NCBI GenBank assembly: GCA_013361975.1
Contig: JABFXB010000555.1
Span: forward strand, 1-7,721
DNA from: Dermatophilaceae bacterium
Lineage (GTDB): Bacteria; Actinomycetota; Actinomycetes; Actinomycetales; Dermatophilaceae
Direction of reading: 5' to 3'
DNA: 7,721 nucleotides
Below are positions 1 to 6,300 of the stretch, piece by piece (within the stretch, counting starts at the first letter, position 1; each line of letters opens with the position of its first letter). Under the pieces are notes generated by a model that searched no databases, had not been told where the DNA came from, and saw nothing but the letters and a program-made list of their open reading frames with translations. The position numbers and the translations under genes were made by a program.

Positions 1-1
1 C

Positions 2-580
2 GGCGACAACTACGGCATGGGCGTCTCGGCCGGCACCTACGCGTGCAAGCTCGTCAAGGACAAGAGCCTCAGCAACCCCGTCATCGCGGAGATCGCCGGC
101 ATCGACTCGCTGCCGCTCACGCAGGACCGCAGCAAGGGCTTCGCCGACGCGCTGAAGGCGTGCGGCCAGACGGTCGACAACCGCGTCGCCGCCGAGTTCA
201 CCGTCGAGTCCGGCAACCGCCAGGCCGCGAACCTGCTCCAGGCCGCGCCGAAGATCGACATCCTCTGGAACCACGACGACGACCAGGGCGTGGGCGTCAT
301 GGCCGCGCTCGACCAGGCGAACCGCCACGAGATGGCCTTCATCGGCGGCGCCGGCTCGGCCAACGCCATGCGCTGGATCAAGGACGGGAAGATGGAGGCC
401 ACCGTCCTCTACCCGCCCACCCAGGCGGCCGACGGCATCAAGCTCGCGCGCCTCATCGCGCAGAAGAAGGGCATCGGTGACCTCGTCCAGGTCGAGGTTC
501 CCCGCCGCATCGTGCTCAACGCCCCGGTCGTGTCCAAGGACAACGTCGACCAGTACCTGCCGCTCGGTTTCGAGTCCTGA
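2..580 (+). CDS. Sugar ABC transporter substrate-binding protein, ribose-type (3' part)
   Basis: This is the C-terminal 192 residues of an exported solute-binding protein that would capture a sugar or cyclitol outside the membrane and hand it to an ABC permease. The reading frame is open from base 2, so the true start, signal peptide and first lobe lie left of the window. Visible features fit the periplasmic-binding-protein-4 (ribose/xylose, cluster B) fold: a conserved stretch WNHDDDQGVGVMAAL near residues 95-109, where related proteins carry N-D-x-x-A-x-G-A; an I-G-G-A-G strand after it; and the closing WIKDGKMEATVLYPPTQAADG segment, equivalent to the usual 'I-K-x-G-x-x-x-A-T-V' near the hinge. 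The protein ends ordinarily, without an anchor. The permease and ATPase genes are expected upstream, because binding-protein genes often close such operons. The ligand cannot be read from the sequence. A 121-base gap with a hairpin separates it from the oxidoreductase gene. Confidence 0.85.
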   Translation, partial: GDNYGMGVSAGTYACKLVKDKSLSNPVIAEIAGIDSLPLTQDRSKGFADALKACGQTVDNRVAAEFTVESGNRQAANLLQAAPKIDILWNHDDDQGVGVMAALDQANRHEMAFIGGAGSANAMRWIKDGKMEATVLYPPTQAADGIKLARLIAQKKGIGDLVQVEVPRRIVLNAPVVSKDNVDQYLPLGFES

Positions 581-626
581 CCGGTCGGCGCCCGCGCTGC
601 ACACGCCGCCGCGGGGGCGCCCGCCA

Positions 627-654
627 GGGCCCTTCGACAGCCCCGAAGTGGCCC
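627..654 (+). terminator. Bulged 10-bp hairpin after the binding-protein gene
   Basis: GGGCC at 627-631 and CTTCG at 632-636 pair with CGAAG at 644-648 and GGCCC at 650-654. The loop is the 7 bases at 637-643, and T649 is a single bulge. The hairpin starts 47 bases after the stop at 580. No T-run follows, so it is either a U-less terminator of the kind proposed for high-GC bacteria or a 3'-end stabiliser protecting the binding-protein message. Pairing is seen in the sequence; function is inferred. Confidence 0.45.
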
Positions 655-676
655 ACCGCCGCACCACCGCCGCACC
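655..676 (+). repeat. Perfect 2 x 11-bp tandem repeat
   Basis: ACCGCCGCACC occurs at 655-665 and again directly at 666-676, followed by a partial third start (ACCA). It begins at the base after the hairpin arm at 654 and ends 25 bases before the next start codon. It may be a replication-slippage product in GC-rich spacer DNA. No known binding site is recognised in it. Confidence 0.6.
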
Positions 677-701
677 ACCACGTTCAGATGCGAGGACGTC
701 A

Positions 702-1934
702 ATGAGCACACCCAGCACGCCCACTCTCGGGGTCGGCATGATCGGCTACGCCTTCATGGGCCGAGCCCACTCCCAGGCCTGGCGCAACGTGCGCAGCTAC
801 TTCGACGCCCCGGCGACCCCGCGGCTGGTCGCCGTGGCCGGCCGCAACGAGAGCGCGGCGCGCGACACCGCCGACCGCTTCGGCTGGGCCGGGGTCGAGA
901 CCGACTGGCGGCGCCTGCTCGAGCGCGACGACATCGACATCATCGACATCTGCACGCCGGGCGACACCCACGCCGAGATCGCCGTCGCCGCGCTGGAGGC
1001 CGGCAAGCACGTCCTGTGCGAGAAGCCCCTCGCCAACTCCGTCGGGGAGGCCGAGGCGATGGCCCGGGCCGCCGAGGCGGCGCGGGGCCGGGGGGTGCGC
1101 TCGATGGTCGGCTTCACCTACCGCCGGGTCCCGGCCATCGCGTACGCGCGTCGGCTCGTCGAGGAGGGACGCCTCGGTCGCATCCTCCACGTCCGCGGCG
1201 CGTACCTGCAGGACTGGCTGGTCGACCCGGAGTCGCCGCTGACGTGGCGACTGCAGAAGGAGCGCGCCGGCTCGGGGGCGCTCGGCGACGTCGGCGCCCA
1301 CATCGTCGACCTCGCCCAGTTCGTCACGGGCGAGACGCTGACCGGCGCCTCGGCGCTCACCGAGACCTTCGTGCGCGAGCGGCCCGTGGCCGACCCCGCG
1401 TCGGTCGGCACCGGCGGCATCAGCGCGACCGCTGCCTCCAACGGAGCTGCGACCACCGGCCCCGTCACCGTCGACGACGCCGCGGTGTTCGTCTCGCGCC
1501 TCACCGGGGGTGCGCTCGCCACCTTCGAGGCGACCCGCTTCGCCAATGGCCGCAAGAACGCGATCCGCTTGGAGATCAACGGAACCCGCGGGTCGGTGGC
1601 CTTCGACTTCGAGGACATGAACGTCCTCCACGTCTTCGACGGCAGCGCGCCGTCGCGCGACGCCGGCTTCACCCGCGTGCTCGTCACCGAGGCCAGCCAC
1701 CCCTACGTGGCGGCCTGGTGGCCGCCCGGCCACGTGCTCGGCTACGAGCACGGCTTCACCCACCAGGCGGTCGACCTGCTGACCGCCATCGCCGAGGGCA
1801 CCGACCCCCGGCCCACCTTCTCCGACGGGCTCCAGGTGCAGCGGATCCTGTCGGCCGTCGAGGCGAGCGCGGAGCGGTCGGGGTCGTGGACCCCGGTCGA
1901 CGGGGCCCGCGCCCTGGCCCCGGCACCGTCCTGA
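702..1934 (+). CDS. Gfo/Idh/MocA family NAD(P)-dependent sugar oxidoreductase
   Basis: A 410-residue cytoplasmic oxidoreductase expected to interconvert a sugar or cyclitol hydroxyl and ketone using NAD(P). The N-terminal Rossmann fold shows G-V-G-M-I-G-Y-A-F-M-G at residues 10-20. The family signature E-K-P is at 107-109 (Lys108 the usual catalytic lysine), inside GKHVLCEKPLANS. The C-terminal sheet domain carries G-D-V-G-A-H-I-V-D at 195-203, with His200 and Asp203 in the usual active-site positions. A late AWWPPGHVLGYEHGFTHQ block (338-355) is a hallmark I remember from one subgroup of the family. Residues 229-256 are a low-complexity Ala/Gly/Ser/Thr loop. ATG 702 is chosen because GAGGA at 692-696 sits 5 bases before it and the homologous fold begins just after; the frame is open further upstream, but that part is not protein-like. 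There is no signal peptide. The substrate is unknown; inositol dehydrogenase or glycoside 3-dehydrogenase activity are both possible. Confidence 0.9.
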   Translation: MSTPSTPTLGVGMIGYAFMGRAHSQAWRNVRSYFDAPATPRLVAVAGRNESAARDTADRFGWAGVETDWRRLLERDDIDIIDICTPGDTHAEIAVAALEAGKHVLCEKPLANSVGEAEAMARAAEAARGRGVRSMVGFTYRRVPAIAYARRLVEEGRLGRILHVRGAYLQDWLVDPESPLTWRLQKERAGSGALGDVGAHIVDLAQFVTGETLTGASALTETFVRERPVADPASVGTGGISATAASNGAATTGPVTVDDAAVFVSRLTGGALATFEATRFANGRKNAIRLEINGTRGSVAFDFEDMNVLHVFDGSAPSRDAGFTRVLVTEASHPYVAAWWPPGHVLGYEHGFTHQAVDLLTAIAEGTDPRPTFSDGLQVQRILSAVEASAERSGSWTPVDGARALAPAPS

Positions 1935-1997
1935 GCGGGTTGGGTAATCGCCCACCTCGGCTGTCAGACAAGGAGATTCGGCCACATCACCCGCTCA
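1932..1997 (+). repeat. Long-range 9-bp inverted repeat spanning the oxidoreductase stop codon
   Basis: TGAGCGGGT at 1932-1940, which contains the TGA stop, is perfectly complementary to ACCCGCTCA at 1989-1997. The 48-base loop holds a smaller TGGG/CCCA pairing (1941-1944 with 1951-1954) and an AAGGAG at 1970-1975. If formed in RNA it would put the upstream AAGGAG in a closed domain and leave the real ribosome site at 2016-2022 free. No T-tract follows. The length of the loop makes chance a real possibility. Confidence 0.35.
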
Positions 1998-1998
1998 A

Positions 1999-2010
1999 CC
2001 GTCTCTGTCA
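1999..2010 (+). promoter_or_regulatory. Shared leader 12-mer, copy 1
   Basis: CCGTCTCTGTCA lies 5 bases before the GAAGGAG ribosome site of the Tat-exported TIM-barrel gene and 22 bases before its ATG. An identical copy sits at 3289-3300 in front of the other exported-protein gene. Its role is unknown. Candidates are a translation-enhancing leader element or a trace of a common ancestral 5' region. Confidence 0.45.
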
Positions 2011-2032
2011 CCCCCGAAGGAGCAACAGCCTC

Positions 2033-3154
2033 ATGAACGACAACGACGTCAACCCGCTCAAGCTCGTCACCAAGCTCGGGCTCAACCGCCGACAGTTCTT
2101 CGCCGCGACCACCGGCATGGCCGCGGCCGTCACCCTGACGGGTGCGGCCGCCAAGGCAGCCACCGGCGCCGAGGGCACCGCCAACGGCGCCCTCATCCCG
2201 GCACCGCGCCGCGGCATCATCCTCTACACGGTGCGCGACGCGGTCGGCCGCGACCCGCTCACCTCGCCGTACGCGTCCGGCTTCAAGGAGGTGCTCACCG
2301 AGCTGTCCTCGATCGGGTATCGCCAGATCGAGTTCGCCGGCTTCCGCCAGCATGCAAACGCCGAGGGCGGCGCCGACCTCAACACCGTGGCCGGGGCGAC
2401 CCAGCTGCGGGCCTGGCTCGACGAGCTCGGCCTCGAGGCTGAGGGCAACCACGGCTCGATCCCGTCGTCCATCACCGACACGACGATCGCCCAGTTCGAC
2501 GCGGCGTGCGAGATCGCGAACATCCTCGGGATGGGCCACATCGGCACGGGCAGCGACCCGACGGGCAGCGCCTACGTCGCCGACTGGGAGCTCGCCGCCG
2601 AGCGCTGGAACTTCTTCGGCGAGCGCGCGGCCCGGCACGGCCTCAAGCTCTACACGCACAACCACGACATCGCGTACAGCTTCCTGCTCGACAGCGGGCC
2701 GCTCGACGTGCAGGGACGTCCCACCCGCTCGTCCGGCATCCGCCGCCTCGAGCACTTCCTGGCCAACACGGACCCGAAGTACGTCTACCTCGAGATGGAC
2801 ATCTACTGGGCCCACGTCGCGCAGTACAAGCACAAGTCCTACACCGCCCCCGACGGCAGCACCATCGAGTCGATCTTCGACCCCGCCGCGGTCGTGGCGG
2901 CCCAGACGAAGCGCTTCCCGCTCTTCCACGCCAAGGACGGCAAGCTCGACCCGTCGCAGTCCAACGGCTACGTCATGGCGCCGTTCGGCCAGGGCGACAT
3001 CGACTACTCGACGTTCCTGCGTCGGGTCGGTGCCAAGGGCTCGCACAACCCGATGTGGGAGATGGACACCGCCCCCGGCGGCACGGCGAACCCGGGCCAG
3101 TCCCTCGAGCTCGCCAAGGTCAGCTACGCCAACATGGCCGCCCTGCGCGGCTGA
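2033..3154 (+). CDS. Tat-exported TIM-barrel protein, sugar isomerase/epimerase superfamily
   Basis: A 373-residue protein with a twin-arginine signal: N-R-R-Q-F-F at 18-23, an Ala/Thr-rich hydrophobic stretch, and a likely cut after A-K-A (40-42). The mature part resembles xylose-isomerase-like (AP_endonuc_2) barrels: GIILYTVRDAVG at 61-72 as first strand, IGYRQIEFAGF at 94-104, YTHNHD at 207-212, YLEMDIYWAH at 252-261, LFHAKDGK at 297-304, GQGDIDYSTFLRRV at 319-332 and WEMD at 342-345. Candidate divalent-metal ligands are His209 (or His211), Asp256 (or Glu254), His299 and Glu343, assigned by pattern rather than alignment. ATG 2033 is supported by GAAGGAG at 2016-2022 with a 10-base spacer. 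Automatic naming would say 'sugar phosphate isomerase', but an exported enzyme is unlikely to meet sugar phosphates. A role on free or oxidised sugars such as 3-keto-glycosides is my inference. Tat export fits a protein that folds, possibly with its metal, before secretion. Confidence 0.88.
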   Translation: MNDNDVNPLKLVTKLGLNRRQFFAATTGMAAAVTLTGAAAKAATGAEGTANGALIPAPRRGIILYTVRDAVGRDPLTSPYASGFKEVLTELSSIGYRQIEFAGFRQHANAEGGADLNTVAGATQLRAWLDELGLEAEGNHGSIPSSITDTTIAQFDAACEIANILGMGHIGTGSDPTGSAYVADWELAAERWNFFGERAARHGLKLYTHNHDIAYSFLLDSGPLDVQGRPTRSSGIRRLEHFLANTDPKYVYLEMDIYWAHVAQYKHKSYTAPDGSTIESIFDPAAVVAAQTKRFPLFHAKDGKLDPSQSNGYVMAPFGQGDIDYSTFLRRVGAKGSHNPMWEMDTAPGGTANPGQSLELAKVSYANMAALRG

Positions 3155-3173
3155 GCACCCCGCACCAACACCC

Positions 3174-3201
3174 GGCACCACCACGGTGCCAACCCGGCAC
3201 C
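3174..3201 (+). repeat. Two mutually exclusive 6-bp hairpins in a GGCACC repeat region
   Basis: GGCACC (3174-3179) can pair with GGTGCC (3185-3190) across a 5-base loop. The same GGTGCC can instead pair with GGCACC (3196-3201), also across a 5-base loop, so the two stems share the central arm. A further GGCACC at 3216-3221 offers a third partner. The set starts 19 bases after the stop at 3154. It could be a small 3'-end structure or simply a product of the local GCACC-rich repeats at 3155-3221. Confidence 0.4.
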
Positions 3202-3228
3202 AACCGGCACATCTCGGCACCACACAAC

Positions 3229-3283
3229 GCCGACCCCCGGGGAGCGCATGGCCGTTGCAGCGGCGCGCGCCCCGGGGACCGGC
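3229..3283 (+). promoter_or_regulatory. Long interrupted hairpin in the leader of the propeller gene
   Basis: GCCG at 3229-3232 pairs with CGGC at 3280-3283. After a 2x2 internal loop, the 13-base arm 3235-3247 pairs with 3265-3277, with one A·G mismatch (3243 and 3269) and a 17-base loop. That gives 16 base pairs, all G·C. It ends 18 bases before the ribosome site GAAGGA at 3302-3307. There is no T-tract after it. Likely roles are partial termination or pausing between the two exported-protein genes, or a 5' stabiliser for the long downstream message. Pairing is seen; role is inferred. Confidence 0.45.
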
Positions 3284-3288
3284 TTCGC

Positions 3289-3300
3289 CCGTCTCTGTCA
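3289..3300 (+). promoter_or_regulatory. Shared leader 12-mer, copy 2
   Basis: This copy of CCGTCTCTGTCA is identical to the one at 1999-2010. It lies one base before the GAAGGA ribosome site at 3302-3307 and 14 bases before ATG 3315. It is the only stretch clearly shared by the two leaders apart from the ribosome site. Confidence 0.45.
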
Positions 3301-3314
3301 AGAAGGACGTACCG

Positions 3315-6300
3315 ATGAATGCTACTTCCCGCTCCAGGGTGAGGAGGCTGGTTGCCACGACTGCGGCAACCGTCCTCGCCTGCACGGCACTCGGCGCCGT
3401 GGCCGTCCTCCCGGCCTCGGCCCACGACGGTGTCGACCACGGCACCGAGCCCGCGCTCGACTGGTCGAACTACGAGAAGATCACCCTCACCAAGGACACC
3501 GGTGAGCCGATCGACCTGGCCGTGCTGCCCGACCGTCGCGTGCTCACCACCGCCCGCAACGGCGACGTGCGCCTCGTCGACCCCGACTCCGGCGTCACGA
3601 AGGTCATCAACACGCTGTCCGTCTACAACAACTCCGAGGACGGTCTGCAGACCGTCACCCTCGACCCCGACTTCACGTCGAACAAGTGGGTCTACCTCTA
3701 CTACGCGCCCAAGACGATGACGGCTCCCTACGTCACGTCGACCCCCACGGGATCAGCGCCCAACAGCCTGCCCGCCGGCGCCGACGCGTCCTACTGGGAC
3801 CAGTGGAAGGGCTACAACCAGCTGAGCCGCTTCAAGTGGGACGACGCGGCCGACAAGCTCGACCTCTCGAGCGAGCAGGTCATCATCAAGGTCGAGACGC
3901 AGCGCGGCCAGTGCTGCCACGTCGCCGGTGACGTCGACTTCGACGCCGACGGCAACCTCTACCTCTCGACCGGCGACAACACCCCGGCGAGTGCGCCGGG
4001 CGCCAACGGTTTCGCGCCGAACAACAACGCCCCCCGTTTCAACCCGGGCTTCGACTCACGACGCGGCGCCGGCAACACCAACGACCTGCGCGGCAAGATC
4101 CTGCGCATCCACCCCGAGGCCGACGGGTCCTACACGATCCCTGCGGGCAACCTCTTCGCACCGGGCACGGCCAAGACCCGTCCCGAGATCTTCGTCATGG
4201 GGGTGCGCAACCCGTTCCGCATGGACGTCGACCCGGTGACGAACTCCGTCTCGTGGGGCGACTACGGCCCCGACGCCGGCGCCCCCGACCCGCAGCGCGG
4301 CCCGATGGGCTTCGTCGAGTGGCAGACGACGGCCATCACCAAGCCGATCAACGGCGGCTGGCCCTACTGCCACGGCCCGAACGCCAACTACAACGAGTGG
4401 GACTTCGCGACGGCCACGCCCGGAGCCTGGTTCGACTGCGGCGCCGGCGCCAAGAACAACTCGACGTGGAACACCGGTCTCGCCCAGGTTCCCCCGGCGA
4501 CCGCGCCCGCGCTCTACTACGGCGACAACAACACGCACCAGCCGTGGCCCGAGCTGACCGACTTCTCGCCCTCGGGCGGCCAGGGCCCGATGGGTGGCCC
4601 GGTCTACCACTACGACGCCGCGAACCCGTCGACGACGAAGTTCCCGGCCTACTGGGACAAGAAGGCCTTCTTCGCCGAGTTCTCGCAGGACTACCTCGCG
4701 GTCTTCGACGTGCAGTGGCCGAACGGTCCCGTCGACCACATCCAGAACTTCCTGCCGAACGCCGCGCTGGAGACGAACGGCCAGCCGATCACCGACAGCC
4801 CCATCGACATCGAGTTCGGGCCCGACGGCTCGCTCTACGTCCTCGACTACGGCGACGGCTTCTTCCGGGCCAACCCCGACGCGGGCCTCTACCGCATCGA
4901 CTACTCGCCCGGGAACAAGGCGCCCCAGGCGAAGATCTCCGCCACGCCGATCAGCAGCAGCAGCGCTCCGCTGAAGGTCGACTTCGACGCCTCCGACTCC
5001 GTCGACCCCGAGGGCAAGGCCCTGACGTACGAGTGGGACTTCGACGGCAACGGCACGTTCGACGCGACGGGCGCGACGGCCAGCTACACCTACACCGAGC
5101 TCGGCAAGTACACGGCGCGCCTCCGGGTCACCGACCCCGAGGGTCGCCGCGGCCTGACGAGCACCTCGATCTCGGTCGGCAACGTCGCGCCGACCGTGAA
5201 CATCACGACGCCGCCGAACGGGGCCTTCTTCGACTGGGGCCAGGCCGTGCCGTTCAACGTCACGACCTCCGACCCCGAGGACGGCACCGCGACCGTGTGC
5301 TCGCGCGTCTCGTGGACGTTCGGCCTCGGGCACGACGCTCACGCCCACCCGCTGAGCCAGGGCACGGGCTGCCAGTTCGCGATCCCGACCCCGGCCGACG
5401 CGACCCAGCACGGCGAGACCGAGAACATCTTCGGCGTCGTCGTCATCACCTACACCGACAACGGCGCGAACGGCCTGCCCGGTGCGACCACCACCGAGCA
5501 GCTCGTCCTCAACCCCAAGAAGCAGGAGGCCGAGTGGGCCGACCTGACCCAGGGCGTCGAGATCGTCGGCGACAGCACGGCGAGCGGCCTGCGCAAGGTC
5601 ACCTCGTTCGACGCCGGTGACCACCTCGGCTGGGACCCGGCCAACCTCGTCGGCGTCACGGGCGTCACGGCCCGCGCATCCGGTCAGGGCACCCTCTCGC
5701 TCCGCTGGAACTCGCCGACGGCGACGCCCTTCGGCACGATCGCGGTGGACAGCACCGGCTGGTCCGACACGGCAGCGACCCTGTCGTCGAAGCCCACCGG
5801 CACCGGACGCCTCTTCGTCACCTCGACGGGCGGAGTCGTGCTCGACTCGCTCGGCTTCGTCGGTGACGGTGTCGCCGACAAGACGCCGCCGACCGTGTCG
5901 GCGACGCTCAGCCCGGCCACGCCCAACGGCGCGAACGGCTGGTACACGAGCAACGTCACCGTGACGGTCAACGCGACCGACAACGGCACCGTCGCCTCCC
6001 GCCAGCGCTCGACCGACGGCGGTGCGACCTGGGTCAACGCCAACACGGCGCTCACGCTGTCGGCCGACGGCACGACGACGGTCCTCTACCGGGCCACCGA
6101 CAACGGCGGCAACGCCTCCCAGGTCGGCTCGGTCACGGTGAAGATCGACAAGACACAGCCCACCGTGGCGGTGTCGGGCGCCACCGACGGGGCCACCGTC
6201 GGCAACTCCGGCAACCTCACGTGGACCGCCACCGACGCGACGAGCGGCATCGACACCGTCTCGGCCACCGTCGACGGCACCGCGGTCGCGGCGGACAAGG

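Noticed and set aside
579..586. GACCGGTC palindrome over the binding-protein stop
   Set aside because: An 8-base palindrome is expected by chance in DNA this GC-rich, and no second copy supports an operator.
477..701. Upstream extension of the oxidoreductase frame to ATG 477
   Set aside because: It overlaps the binding-protein gene and its translation is Ser/Arg/Pro-rich shadow text; ATG 702 has a good ribosome site.
3381..3383. Cys23 in the propeller's signal region as a lipoprotein anchor
   Set aside because: V-L-A-C lacks the usual small residue two before the cysteine, and a better ordinary cut follows A-S-A at 34-36.
3423..3443. Mature N-terminal histidine (H-D-G-V-D-H) as a copper histidine brace
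   Set aside because: The position is suggestive, but the fold is a propeller and not an LPMO, and the exact cut site is only predicted.
3248..3505. Possible small + strand gene starting at ATG 3248
   Set aside because: GGGGAG is only 3 bases before the ATG, the frame runs across the real start at 3315 and into the signal-peptide coding region, and the product resembles nothing.
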